A stretch of DNA of 64,000 nucleotides from Pistricoccus aurantiacus (GCF_042682565.1 NZ_JBHUIC010000005.1); one strand, 5' to 3'. Shown: positions 16,291 to 25,237, counted from the first letter of the stretch. Made by a program: numbers and translations. The notes: generated from the letters alone by a model not told the origin.

Positions 16291-17283
16291 TTAATTTTTT
16301 AGTACTTCGTACACCCGAAAACGCCGATCATCGGCGATGACACGAAAACTTCCGAAGGCAGCTTCGAGTCGATCCGCATAAGGCAGAAAGGTATTGGCGA
16401 CCAGGACCAAACGTCCGCCTTTTTCGAGATGCGCTGGGGCCTGCTCGACCAGCCGCGCTGCCGGGCCATAATCGATGCTGCGCTCCTGATGAAACGGCGG
16501 ATTGCTGACGATCACATCGAAGCGCTCATCATTCAGTGCCGAATACACATCGCTCGATAGCGCTCGACCCTCGAGCCGATTGGTCGCCAGGGTGCGCCGG
16601 GTGGCTTCCACCGCAAAGAGATTGCTGTCAACCGCGCTCACCCGGGCGCCACGTCGCGCCAGCCAGGCGGCGATCACCCCATCGCCACAGCCCATGTCCA
16701 GCACGTGACAATCGCCTTTCGGCAGCAGCTCCGGCAGTGCCTCCAGCAATAGTTGGGTGCCCTCGTCCAGCTTGCCGTGGCCGAACACCCCGGGATGGCT
16801 GATCAGGGTCAGTTCCTGGGCCTCGAAGCGGGTCCAGGCCAGTTCCGGGTCGATACCCACTCGGCGCAGCTTGGTATCGAACAGACTACAGCGCCGAGCG
16901 CTATCCAGCTTGCGACAACCAAGCCCCAGGGCCGCGAGCACCTTGAGCACTCGCTTGATGCCGCCCTGATTTTCTCCCACCACCTGAAGCGGCGTGCCTT
17001 CCGGCAGATCCTGGCACAGCTTGAGCAGCCACCACTCCCCCAAGGCATGGGTCTTGGGCCAGAACAATACCGCTCCAGGCGGCGAACCCAGGTCACTATC
17101 CAAGGCGGAATGCACGGGTCGGCCTCGCTCCCGCCAGGCCTCGAGAATCGAATGATCGGCGCTCAGCAAACGGCCCTGCCCCGCTTCCAGCCAGGTATCC
17201 CGAGGCGGCGCCACCCACAGCCAGTCGCGGTAATCCATGTCCTGGCGTTGCAGTAGCTGGCAGACCGGCGTTTGCGCGCTCAT
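16291..17283 (-). CDS. rsmC: 16S rRNA (guanine-1207-N2) methyltransferase RsmC
   Basis: 330 residues: a degenerate N-terminal methyltransferase-like half (1-165) and an active C-terminal Rossmann domain with SAM motif VLDMGCGDGVIAAWLA near 193-208 and catalytic SNPPFHQ near 258-264. Double-domain architecture and the NPPF motif define RsmC/RlmG. Start and upstream stop overlap by ATGA with cmoM, so the two methyltransferases form an operon. RlmG is the close alternative. Confidence 0.88.
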   Translation of the reverse strand: MSAQTPVCQLLQRQDMDYRDWLWVAPPRDTWLEAGQGRLLSADHSILEAWRERGRPVHSALDSDLGSPPGAVLFWPKTHALGEWWLLKLCQDLPEGTPLQVVGENQGGIKRVLKVLAALGLGCRKLDSARRCSLFDTKLRRVGIDPELAWTRFEAQELTLISHPGVFGHGKLDEGTQLLLEALPELLPKGDCHVLDMGCGDGVIAAWLARRGARVSAVDSNLFAVEATRRTLATNRLEGRALSSDVYSALNDERFDVIVSNPPFHQERSIDYGPAARLVEQAPAHLEKGGRLVLVANTFLPYADRLEAAFGSFRVIADDRRFRVYEVLKN

Positions 17284-18116
17284 GAATCTTTCTCCTGGAT
17301 GGTCGGCTTCCGCAGGGTATACAACAGATAGCGCCCCAGTCGCCAGTAAGGCTCCGCTTCGCAGTAGCGGTGTTCCAGCTCGATCAGCTTGGTCAGGGTA
17401 TCTCCTTGGGGATCACGCTCGCGAAGATAATCATAAAAGACTCGAACGCCCGCCACCGCTTCCATCACCAGATCATTTTCCGTCGCCCAAGCCTCGATAT
17501 CCGCATGGGTCAGCGGTGAGATCGGCGTCAGTCGTTGACGCTTGCCGGTACCCGCCAGACGATCGTCCAGCACCTTGTCCAGATTGCCCTTGACGATATT
17601 GGAGAGCCGCAGCGCGTCACGGTTGAACACCATCAGCGATAGCTGGCCACCGGGTGCTACCAGCGAAGCGAGAATCCGCAGCGCCTCTCGCGGATCCGCC
17701 AGCCATTCCAGCACCGCATGGCAAACCACCAGCGACCAAGGCCCTGGCGCTTTTTCCGGCAACGCCTGTAGCGTCGTCTGAATCAATTCCACAGGCTGAC
17801 CTTCAAGCGCCTCCCGCGCTCGGGCCAGCATTTCCGCCGCCGGCTCCGCCAGGGTCACCCTATGGCCGCGCTCCGCGAACCAGGCCGCCATTTGCCCTAG
17901 CCCACCACCCACGTCCAGTACCCTTTGTCCTCGTAGATCAAGCTGGCGCGGCAGCAGCGCATTCAACAGGCGCAAGCGAATCTCGCCTCGAGAAGTGGCG
18001 TAAAGGCTGGTGGCGAACTTGTCCGCCAGGCCGTCGAAATGACGATCGCCCAAAGGAGAAAGTGGTGAGATATCACTTGAAGAAGAAGCTGACATGAAAA
18101 TCGCAGGCGGCATCAT
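17280..18116 (-). CDS. cmoM: tRNA 5-carboxymethoxyuridine methyltransferase CmoM
   Basis: 278 residues. The SAM motif VLDVGGGLGQMAAWFAERGH is followed by VVCHAVLEWLADP, LSLMVFNRDALRLSNIVKGN and the C-terminal GVRVFYDYLRE ... LELEHRYCEAEPYWRLGRYL, all CmoM (SmtA) signatures. It methylates cmo5U34 to mcmo5U in tRNA. Start uncertain: ATG 18116 or ATG 18095; neither has a convincing ribosome site, and similarity begins near residue 20. It overlaps rsmC by 4 bases. Confidence 0.9.
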   Translation of the reverse strand: MMPPAIFMSASSSSDISPLSPLGDRHFDGLADKFATSLYATSRGEIRLRLLNALLPRQLDLRGQRVLDVGGGLGQMAAWFAERGHRVTLAEPAAEMLARAREALEGQPVELIQTTLQALPEKAPGPWSLVVCHAVLEWLADPREALRILASLVAPGGQLSLMVFNRDALRLSNIVKGNLDKVLDDRLAGTGKRQRLTPISPLTHADIEAWATENDLVMEAVAGVRVFYDYLRERDPQGDTLTKLIELEHRYCEAEPYWRLGRYLLYTLRKPTIQEKDS

Positions 18117-18168
18117 CGGGCAATGAGGAGGCTACTCTAGCATCGATCACCGCCCGGACCGAATCGGG

Positions 18169-18197
18169 TTTAACTTGCCCGGCACGCGCTTTATACT
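18169..18197 (+). promoter_or_regulatory. Candidate tRNA promoter with GC-rich discriminator
   Basis: TTTAAC (18169-18174), 17-base spacer, TATACT (18192-18197), then the G/C-rich GTGCCCCGCCCGCG typical of stringently controlled stable-RNA promoters. It lies 51 bases before the tRNA. The -35 is weak (3 of 6). Confidence 0.5.
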
Positions 18198-18248
18198 GTG
18201 CCCCGCCCGCGACACAGTTTCTGGTATACAGGATGTCTCGCCTTTTTA

Positions 18249-18325
18249 GCCCCCATAGCTCAGCTGGATAGAGCGTCCCCCTCCTAAGGGGAAGGTCTCA
18301 GGTTCGAATCCTGATGGGGGCGCCA
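18249..18325 (+). tRNA. tRNA-Arg (anticodon CCU)
   Basis: A full cloverleaf: acceptor GCCCCCA pairs with TGGGGGC (18315-18321), discriminator G, encoded CCA at 18323-18325. D arm AGCTCAGCTGGATAGAGC, anticodon stem TCCCC/GGGGA around loop CTCCTAA, T arm with GGTTCGAATCC. Anticodon CCT reads AGG. It stands alone, with no integrase gene in the window. Confidence 0.97.
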
Positions 18326-18327
18326 GT

Positions 18328-18370
18328 AAAAAAACGCCATCGCCGGACCACTTTCACGGCCCGGCGATGG
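18328..18370 (-). terminator. Intrinsic terminator of the csbD gene
   Basis: CCATCGCCGG (18337-18346) pairs perfectly with CCGGCGATGG (18361-18370), and on the minus strand the hairpin is followed by GCG and seven T (A tract 18328-18334). It ends just downstream of the csbD stop and three bases from the tRNA 3' end. Confidence 0.85.
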
Positions 18371-18394
18371 TTCGATGCAAGCTGGGAGTCAGTG

Positions 18395-18604
18395 CTACGG
18401 ATTATTGGTCTTTTGGGAATCGCTTCCTGGATCGAGAGCATCCTTCACGTTGCCCTTGGCTCGCTTGGCGTCTCCCTTGGAGGCCTGTGCCTTGCCTTCG
18501 GCTTCGGTACTCTTGTCATCACTGGCCTTGCCCAGCGCTTCCTTGATCTTGCCTGCCGCCTTGTCGATCATGCCTTCGGACTTGTCCGTCTTGGAATCCT
18601 TCAT
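18395..18604 (-). CDS. CsbD-like stress protein
   Basis: 69 residues from ATG 18604, which has AGGAGAG a few bases upstream; a longer reading from 18661 is not needed. Small, charged and without cysteine. Features are SEGMIDKAAGKIKEALGKASDDK, then AEGKAQASKGDAKRAKGNVKDAL, which is the CsbD domain. CsbD proteins accumulate under envelope or osmotic stress; no molecular function is known. It has its own terminator and a 6-base inverted repeat (ACTGAC/GTCAGT, 18652-18670) upstream whose role is unclear. Confidence 0.88.
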   Translation of the reverse strand: MKDSKTDKSEGMIDKAAGKIKEALGKASDDKSTEAEGKAQASKGDAKRAKGNVKDALDPGSDSQKTNNP

Positions 18605-18782
18605 CGTCTCTCTCCTGAGTAGTGTCCTACGCGATTGTCTGCTTGATTCTACTGACACCATGAGTCAGTGATTGAACTGGAATGCCTTTTGCTATTTCCA
18701 TTCATTCGCTATCAGCGTAGCAGTATTTCACGTAGGCGAAAAACCGGCGCTTGGTGATTGAATATAAGGCGCGTTATGGGAT

Positions 18783-19385
18783 TCACGATGGCGAGGAAGA
18801 ACTCGCTTCATACTCGCTCACCAACTGATACAGGAAAGCCATGCCGGCGGAGCTGAGAAAGTAGCGTTCGGCGCCGCTGCGAAAGATGAAGTGGCGCTTG
18901 GTCAGATAGTCCATGGCTTCCGGCCAGCCCTTTTCAATGCGCGCGGTGCGCAGAATATCGAGGTACTCCTCGTCGGCGGCCATGGCTTGCAGGTCGGTTT
19001 CCTTGAGGCCGGCGTCCGGACGTCCCAAAAACTCCAGGTCGCGTCCACCACGGGCAAAGTAACGCCCGATCAGCAGCAGAATCACCTGAACGCGCAGGGC
19101 ATTTTCGTCGTGCTCGTCGCTTTCTTCGTCGAGGGATTCGCGCAAGTAGAAAAAACCGCCGGTCTCGTGGAAGACGAGTTCGAACCCCAGATGCTCGTAG
19201 AGGCGACGAAAATGGCTGAGCTGATTGTAGACCAGGTTATAGAGCGGATTGTCGACCCGTTCGGCGCGGTGCTGATTCCACATCTGGCGCAGCAGCACCT
19301 TGCCTTGGGAGAACTCGCGATAGATGGCGGCACTCTGGGCGGGCAAGACGTTGTCGAAGCCTTGATTGGAGACTGCATCATTCAT
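18783..19385 (-). CDS. mksE: MksE/JetB-type SMC-complex subunit
   Basis: 200 residues, the shortest and last gene of the SMC operon. It has the MksE/MukE layout of winged-helix segments: an N-terminal helical region (SAAIYREFSQGKVLLRQMWNQH), the central YNLVYNQLSHFRRLYEHLGFELVFHETGGFFYLRE and a C-terminal MDYLTKRHFIFRSGAERYFLSSAGMAFLYQLV. KITE/MukE-type subunits bridge the kleisin and SMC heads. The start overlaps the kleisin stop by ATGA. In the published Wadjet scheme it corresponds to JetB. Confidence 0.88.
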   Translation of the reverse strand: MNDAVSNQGFDNVLPAQSAAIYREFSQGKVLLRQMWNQHRAERVDNPLYNLVYNQLSHFRRLYEHLGFELVFHETGGFFYLRESLDEESDEHDENALRVQVILLLIGRYFARGGRDLEFLGRPDAGLKETDLQAMAADEEYLDILRTARIEKGWPEAMDYLTKRHFIFRSGAERYFLSSAGMAFLYQLVSEYEASSSSPS

Positions 19386-20782
19386 GCGGAGGATTCCTTT
19401 TCCAGCCGACGGCGGCGATAGATATAGAGATCGCCGGCTTCGCCCTCGAGCAGGCGGAAACGATTAGTGGTATGGATACGCATGCCTTGGGGCTGTGCAT
19501 GAGCCAGACGATTGAGCACCGCCAGCAGATCGGGAAAACGGTAGCCGTCGATAAAGTCGTCCAGGCGGCCGTGCAGTTCCCGCACCAGGTCCTCGGTAGG
19601 ACGCAGCTCCAGGATATCGATCCAGTGGAATAGTTTCTGGATGCGTTGGGCATCGATTCGTTCTGTCCCCAGTGAAGCTTCCATATCCGGCAGGGCCGGT
19701 GCCTCGCCGCGGCGACGTTGATCCGCCAGGCGCAGCTCGATTTCGGAAAACAGCAGCCGATAGTAACTCGCGGACTCGCCGAAGGCGTAAGAGCGGGGCC
19801 GCTGAAAGCCCTTGAGACCGGAAACGAAGCTATCGCCGCGCAGAAAGTCGCCGCCGCTCAGCCGGGTGACCCGCAAATCCCGGGTGCGGGTGCGCTCCAG
19901 GGCATCGAGCAGGCGGCCATAGTGATGCTCAATGGCGTTGTACTGGAGCATGCCGCGCCGAGTCTTGCGCAGGAAATTGTCCACTTCACGCGCCACCGTC
20001 TGAATCGGCTTGTGCATGGCATTGAGACTCAGGGAAACCCGAAAGATCTGATCCGCCCGGTCCTGCTTGCCGTGGCGCTCGAACAATCGAACCAGCGTTT
20101 CCAGGGTGGCGAAGAGATTGGCGCCGTCCGCGAGCCGGGTATCCGGATTGAGAAAGGCCAGGGCCGGCTTGATATGGCGCTCATACAGGGTAGCGATGCG
20201 CGCCAGCATCGACTGCCGAAAGGTAGCGAAGTGCTCCGGCGCCCGGCTCGCCTCGCCGGAGATCTCCGCCAGATCGGCGCTGACTCCCTGCATGCGTACC
20301 ACGTTCTGACGCAACAGGCCGATCAGTTGACTGAGCTGGGCATTCAATTCGTCCGCCAGCTCGGTGAAATCCGCGTCCGCCTCGCTGAAACTGGCTGCTT
20401 CCAAGCGCGCGTTGAGATCCCACAGCGCCACCAGCCGAGTACGCAGCCGGGCATCGGTCAGCTCCCGATGCAGGGAAAGATCGCACAGACGCAGCAGTTC
20501 CAGCAGCGATTCGTGGAATACCAGACGCCTTTCCCCCTCCACCTTGTCGATATCGATCACCAGGTTGGCGTGAAAGAGGTTATCGCTGCTGAAGGCGCGC
20601 TGCAGGCGTCGACGCTCCTGGGCGTTGACGTGACGTCCATGCTTGATCAACGCCTGCTGCAGATCGAACTCTCGCAGATAGCGCAGGTTTTCCACGTCCA
20701 TGCGCTGGATCAACCCAAGCAGTATCCCGGCGTGTTCCAGCAGGATGCGCGTGGTTTCCAGGGTATTGAAGCGCTTACTCAT
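19382..20782 (-). CDS. mksF: MksF/JetA-type kleisin
   Basis: 466 residues. The N-terminus (MSKRFNTLETTRILLEHAGILLGLIQRMDVENL) and helical body fit MksF, a kleisin that closes the SMC ring. Helical bundles run through residues 60-330, and the C-terminal ~70 residues (LLEGEAGDLYIYRRRRLEKESSA) fit a winged-helix end. It overlaps mksB by 8 bases and mksE by 4, so all four genes are one transcript. The symbol follows Mks/Wadjet nomenclature (JetA). Confidence 0.87.
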   Translation of the reverse strand: MSKRFNTLETTRILLEHAGILLGLIQRMDVENLRYLREFDLQQALIKHGRHVNAQERRRLQRAFSSDNLFHANLVIDIDKVEGERRLVFHESLLELLRLCDLSLHRELTDARLRTRLVALWDLNARLEAASFSEADADFTELADELNAQLSQLIGLLRQNVVRMQGVSADLAEISGEASRAPEHFATFRQSMLARIATLYERHIKPALAFLNPDTRLADGANLFATLETLVRLFERHGKQDRADQIFRVSLSLNAMHKPIQTVAREVDNFLRKTRRGMLQYNAIEHHYGRLLDALERTRTRDLRVTRLSGGDFLRGDSFVSGLKGFQRPRSYAFGESASYYRLLFSEIELRLADQRRRGEAPALPDMEASLGTERIDAQRIQKLFHWIDILELRPTEDLVRELHGRLDDFIDGYRFPDLLAVLNRLAHAQPQGMRIHTTNRFRLLEGEAGDLYIYRRRRLEKESSA

Positions 20783-23723
20783 CCGCCGCCTCGAGCAGCG
20801 AGGCCTGCTCCTGATCCAGCCAGTCGCTCAGTTCGCCCTCGCCGGAAAAGCCTTCCGCGCCGCCCCAGTAGACCGCTTGTCTGGACGGGGAATAGGGCCG
20901 CGCGGTATGCATCTGCCCCACTTCCAGATGACGTCCCACCTGATAGATCAATTCCGGGCTGGCGCTGTGGGTGGCCGCGGCGAAGAGATTGAACCCCTGC
21001 TCGCTCAGGCGCTGGAGCAGTGCCGACATCTGGCTGATATCCACGCTGGCCAGCTCGTCCAGCACGATAGGGAAGGAAAGCCCCACTCCCGGATAGAGGA
21101 TGCGCTTGAGCAGGCGCTGCACCAGTTCCAGGTTGATCAGCATGGTGGTGGAGGTGGACTGGCCCTTGCCGTCCAACTGGGTTTCGCTGTGTTTACGGGT
21201 GCGGTAGCTGATGCCGGTGATCACCCGTTCCATGGTCAACCGATGGCCGCCCTGGCCGGGCTGCTCGCCGAAGAATTCGGCGACGAACCCCTGAAGACGT
21301 TCGTAGAAGGCGTCCGAGAGCAGCTCATTGGAGTAGGGATCGATCGACTCGGATTCCTCCACCAGATTATGAAACTTGGGGTCGCAGAGAATCTCCAGGC
21401 GAATCTCCGCCAGGTCGTTGATCGCCACCCCCTCGAGTTCCTCGTTGAGCTTTCGCTCGAAGCGCTGGATATGCTCGGCATTGGCGCGCAACGCCTGGCG
21501 GTAGCTGGCCACGGTCTCGTTGTGACTGGCCACCTGCGCTTGGAGCAGCTCACGCTGACGAGGCAGTTCTCGATAGCGCTCTTCCAGACAGGCGTAGGCG
21601 TTGCGAATGGTGGCGGTGCCGGGGCTGTCCTGCTGCAGCGCGCCCTCTTCGTCGGTAAGGATTCCGTCACGCCAGAAATCCTTGAGTAGGTCGAGCACCT
21701 GAAAACGCTGCGTTTCCAACCCCCGCAGTGCCGTCTCGATGCTCTGCCAGCGCGCCTGGGTCAAGTCCCCGGGGGACAGCTTCTCACCGGTTTCGACGCT
21801 CGCCAGCTGAGGGCTGCGGGATTGCTCGCTGGAAACTACCCCTGCCAGTCGCTGCCATTCTTCCTGCTGTTTTTCGATCCGGCAAAGTTCATCCTTGGCC
21901 TTGGCCTGGTTGTCTTTCAGCGTTTCTTCCGCTTGCGCGGCCTCTTTTCCCTGGGCTTCCAGCTCTTCGAGACGCGCTTGCTGCTCGCTGATAGCGCGTC
22001 GCGCGTCCTCGACACGGGTATCCGCGCCGGCGTAACGCTCGAGGGTCTCGAGATCGGCCTTGGTGGATTCGAGCTCCCGCGTCGCGTTTGCGATACGCTT
22101 GGGACGATCCAGGCCGATACCGTCGTCGGACAATTCCTTCAGCTGTTGCTCGCGCTGCCGCCGACGCCGGCGCAGTTTCTCGCGGCTCGCCTCCAGATCC
22201 TCCGGCGTGCCGCCTGGCTGAACGAAGCAGGTATCGAACCAGCGAAAACCGTCTCCTTCCGCGATAAAAAGCCCGGCGAAGGCGGCGATGGCTACCTGGC
22301 TATTCTCATCCAGCGCCTGGCCAGGGCTTGCCTCGAGCAGCCGCGGCTCCAAAGCCATCAAGGGCGCGGACACCGTCTCGGGCAGTTGACGATGCAACTG
22401 CCATCGGCGATCGGTGATGCGGCGCTCCAGAGTCGCCAGCCGATTATCGAAATCCTTGAGTTGAGCGCTCAGCCGCTCCCGCTGTTTTTCCGCCTGGGCG
22501 GCATCCTGCAGCGCCTGGAGCTGGCGCTGCTGTTGCGCTATTTCCTCTTCGAGAATGTCATGAATGCTCTCCCGGGAATGATCGACGTAGCGAGATATCA
22601 GCAGTTCGCCACCCTGACGATCTCGTTCCGCCCGATGGTGCTGTTCAGCCAATTGCCTGAGCGCGCCACGGGTTTCGTTACCCTGGGTTTCGAGTTTCCT
22701 GGTGAACTGACGCGCCGCGACAAAGGCGTCCTTGCTCTGCTCGAAGCGCTCGGCGATCTTGTCCCGCTCGCGATTTATCTCGCTCAAGGTATCCTGCAAG
22801 CCGTCTCGGAAGGCGGCGAAAGCGGCGCGGACCTCGCCGCCTCGCCGATAGGCGTCGAAGGCTCGGGTCAGACGCTGGAAGCGGGGCTGCTCTCGCTCGA
22901 TGGCGATCAAGTCTCGATCTCGTGCCTTGAGCTGTTCGTGGCGGCTCAGGAATTCGTCGATATCGAAGTCCAGCTCGTCGCTGGCGAACTTCTTGTCCGC
23001 CTCGACGATGCTGGCCACCGCCGCGGCCATGGCCCTGTCGTCGGCACTCATCTCGAACAGCAAAAGAATCAGGGTCCGCAGCGACTCCACCTTGCGGCTG
23101 TCCGCCTCCGCCAGCGGAAAAACGCTGTAGCGGGACAGCTCCGGAGCGGCCAGGTCGCTGGAATAGAGAAGGCGCCGCAGCCGGGCCTTGTCGCTGGTGA
23201 CAAGGGTTTCCCGAGAGGCACGCCGAGCGGCCTGAATGATCCGATCAACGCTGAGATCCGGCACGCGCTCGCCGATGCCATCCTCGTCCCCGACGGTATT
23301 ATGAGAAAGCTCGCCGGTTTTCCAGAAGAGCCCTCTCAGTCGAGCGTAGGGCAACGGCACGAAGATCCGATCGTACTCGAGGTTTCCTCGGCCGCGATGC
23401 AGTATCTGGCAATGCACGCCCTGGGCGTTGTTGACTTCCAGGATCAGAAAGCTGAAGCGGCTCGGAAAGTAATGCTGAAAGCTGTCCTCGTTGGTGTAGT
23501 AGCCGCCTGCCCGGGCATTGCGAAAGGCGAACTTGGCGCGGCTATTGCGGAAGTTGTTCTCCGGCAGCAGAAAGAGGCGCAGCGCGTTGAGGAGACTGGA
23601 CTTGCCCAGGTTGCCCCGACCGAGCAGCAGGGCGTGGGCATCCACCGGAAGCTCCACGTAGCAGAAGCCCGCGGAGTCCACCAGCACCAGGCGGCGGATC
23701 TCGAATCGAAAGGAATCACTCAT
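20775..23723 (-). CDS. mksB: MksB/JetC-type SMC ATPase
   Basis: 982 residues. Walker A GRGNLGKS is at residues 35-42, the C-terminal ABC signature region GKGQSTSTT near 851-860 and Walker B IVLDE near 885-890, so the ATPase looks competent. Between them are long coiled-coil arms (roughly 230-440 and 560-800) around a short hinge with CFVQPGGTPEDLEASREKLRRRRRQRE near 505. It is shorter than MukB (~1486) and near JetC size. It is the motor of a Wadjet/Mks complex that extrudes DNA loops. It overlaps the Toprim gene upstream and mksF downstream by 8 bases each. Confidence 0.92.
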   Translation of the reverse strand: MSDSFRFEIRRLVLVDSAGFCYVELPVDAHALLLGRGNLGKSSLLNALRLFLLPENNFRNSRAKFAFRNARAGGYYTNEDSFQHYFPSRFSFLILEVNNAQGVHCQILHRGRGNLEYDRIFVPLPYARLRGLFWKTGELSHNTVGDEDGIGERVPDLSVDRIIQAARRASRETLVTSDKARLRRLLYSSDLAAPELSRYSVFPLAEADSRKVESLRTLILLLFEMSADDRAMAAAVASIVEADKKFASDELDFDIDEFLSRHEQLKARDRDLIAIEREQPRFQRLTRAFDAYRRGGEVRAAFAAFRDGLQDTLSEINRERDKIAERFEQSKDAFVAARQFTRKLETQGNETRGALRQLAEQHHRAERDRQGGELLISRYVDHSRESIHDILEEEIAQQQRQLQALQDAAQAEKQRERLSAQLKDFDNRLATLERRITDRRWQLHRQLPETVSAPLMALEPRLLEASPGQALDENSQVAIAAFAGLFIAEGDGFRWFDTCFVQPGGTPEDLEASREKLRRRRRQREQQLKELSDDGIGLDRPKRIANATRELESTKADLETLERYAGADTRVEDARRAISEQQARLEELEAQGKEAAQAEETLKDNQAKAKDELCRIEKQQEEWQRLAGVVSSEQSRSPQLASVETGEKLSPGDLTQARWQSIETALRGLETQRFQVLDLLKDFWRDGILTDEEGALQQDSPGTATIRNAYACLEERYRELPRQRELLQAQVASHNETVASYRQALRANAEHIQRFERKLNEELEGVAINDLAEIRLEILCDPKFHNLVEESESIDPYSNELLSDAFYERLQGFVAEFFGEQPGQGGHRLTMERVITGISYRTRKHSETQLDGKGQSTSTTMLINLELVQRLLKRILYPGVGLSFPIVLDELASVDISQMSALLQRLSEQGFNLFAAATHSASPELIYQVGRHLEVGQMHTARPYSPSRQAVYWGGAEGFSGEGELSDWLDQEQASLLEAADE

Positions 23724-24513
23724 CCAACGGCTCCAGCAAGACTTCCTGCTCCATGAAATGTCCGGTGTCGCGAAACGCCCGCGCCAGATTAGCGAATCCC
23801 AGCCTTTTCGCCTGGGAGATCGCCTTCAGATACCGCCGAGTATCAGGCGGCGCCAGACGAAATCCCGCGTACCAGTCACACCATTGCGGCGGCTGAAGCA
23901 GGCTCACCTTCACGCCCAGGGCGCGGTGCAGCGAAGCGTACATCTCGAGTCCCGCGAGGTCGTAATCGAAGGCGCAGAGAATATGTTCGTAGCGTTTCAG
24001 CCAGTCCATGACCAGGGGACGATTGATGCGCTTGCCGCCCCCGAGCACCACGTCGGTGCTCGCTGGCGTCATGGGCAGACCACGCCAGCGGGAGGCCAGC
24101 TCGCGCATAAACTCGGGCCGGGAGAAATTCTGCTCGTTCTCCACAATCAGCGCCGTGGCCTTGGGTTCCAGTACCGGCGAGACACCCTTGTCGGTCAGCA
24201 TCACCACCTCGGGGCGCGCATCAATAAGCCTTGCATGATGCACCAGCACGTAGGCGGTATCCGTCTCGTGGCGATGGGAATCCCCCTGCCAGGCTGCCGC
24301 CACGCGATCCAGCGGAGGCCGGACATCCGCCTCGAGTTCAGCAAGACGCAGTGGATCGAGACAGCGCACCCGCCAGCGATGAGCGGCGATCTTTTGCGTG
24401 GCGAACAGCTCGCGATGGCGGTTTCGCCAGGCCGTTGGTAACCGCCGCAGGAAAGCATCGTAATTGATCGGCTCGCCGCGACGAATGGCGGCGATGTACT
24501 GGACAGGCTGCAT
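23716..24513 (-). CDS. Toprim nuclease subunit, JetD/MksG-like (short form)
   Basis: 265 residues. Toprim motifs are present: Glu125 in ALIVENEQNF and D183/D185 in AFDYDLAGLEMY, the metal-binding set of topoisomerase VI-like nucleases such as JetD. It begins MQPVQYIAAIRRGEP and lacks most of the ~120-residue N-terminal arm expected for a full JetD (~390 residues). It is the first gene of the operon, whereas Wadjet normally has jetA-jetB-jetC-jetD. By family knowledge JetD cleaves small circular DNA recognised by the SMC ring. The call is by motif and context; whether it still cleaves is unknown. Confidence 0.8.
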   Translation of the reverse strand: MQPVQYIAAIRRGEPINYDAFLRRLPTAWRNRHRELFATQKIAAHRWRVRCLDPLRLAELEADVRPPLDRVAAAWQGDSHRHETDTAYVLVHHARLIDARPEVVMLTDKGVSPVLEPKATALIVENEQNFSRPEFMRELASRWRGLPMTPASTDVVLGGGKRINRPLVMDWLKRYEHILCAFDYDLAGLEMYASLHRALGVKVSLLQPPQWCDWYAGFRLAPPDTRRYLKAISQAKRLGFANLARAFRDTGHFMEQEVLLEPLDE

Positions 24514-24649
24514 AAACGCTTTCCAAGGCTAGATCGACTGCTGTGCTTCTTGACGAGCAGCCATAGCCTAGTCACATGGAAGGCAAAACAAAGTTGTGAA
24601 AAACGTGATATTTGCTCGTCTCATTCGCGCACCGAATGAAGCAAGCCTG

Positions 24650-25168
24650 CTACCTAGGCCTGGCGAAGATCTGCGTCCAGTAAGGCGAGTAGGCGGAACC
24701 CGGCGCTTGTGCCCTGGCCATGCCCATCTCGCTGAATTTCTCGCTCATGAGATTGGCGCAGTGGCCCGGGCTCGAAAGCCAGCCTTCGATCACCGCCTCG
24801 ATGGAATCCTGTCCCGCGGCGATGTTCTCCCCCACCGCCCACCAGTCGTAGCCTTGATCCCGCACCCGCTCTCCAACATCTTTACCGGAGGGGCTGGTAT
24901 GACTGAAGAAATCGTTTTCCGCCATGTTCTTTGCGTAGTCCTTGGCGGCTGCCTCCAGGGCGCAGCTCCAGGTCAGCGACTCGACGGCCTGAAAGGATTC
25001 GTCACCGCACTGGCGGGGCTGACTTCTGGCCTGGTTGACCCGCTCGAGCCAGGCCTGGTGGGTTTCGCTCGGCGAGCAGGAGGGAGGCTGCGCGCTATCG
25101 GCAGGAGAAATCGCGGAAAAAACCAGCAACGTAGCGCCAGCCGACAAGTACAAGAAGCGGTAAGCCAT
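24650..25168 (-). CDS. Secreted CAP (SCP/PR1) domain protein
   Basis: 172 residues with a signal peptide ending near ADS-AQ (residues ~25). The CAP core has NFFSH-type NDFFSHTSPSG, a GENIAAG motif and the C-terminal SPGHCANLMSEKFSEMGMARA with YWTQIFA, the usual CAP1/CAP2 signatures. Cysteines at CSPSETH, RQCGD, SCALE and HCANL could form two disulfides. Function of bacterial CAP proteins is mostly unknown. It is divergent from cphB. Confidence 0.88.
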   Translation of the reverse strand: MAYRFLYLSAGATLLVFSAISPADSAQPPSCSPSETHQAWLERVNQARSQPRQCGDESFQAVESLTWSCALEAAAKDYAKNMAENDFFSHTSPSGKDVGERVRDQGYDWWAVGENIAAGQDSIEAVIEGWLSSPGHCANLMSEKFSEMGMARAQAPGSAYSPYWTQIFARPR

Positions 25169-25237
25169 GGGATTTACCTTGTGTTTTTTTAACCATACAA
25201 CGAAAACGAAAACGCCGTTATGTGAGTAAAAGCGCCG

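Noticed and set aside
18249..18325. tRNA as a phage or island attachment site.
   Set aside because: No integrase, no duplicated tRNA 3' end and no mobile genes are visible in the window.
21822..23756. A 644-codon open frame on the plus strand.
   Set aside because: It is antisense to the SMC gene, which has full ATPase motifs.
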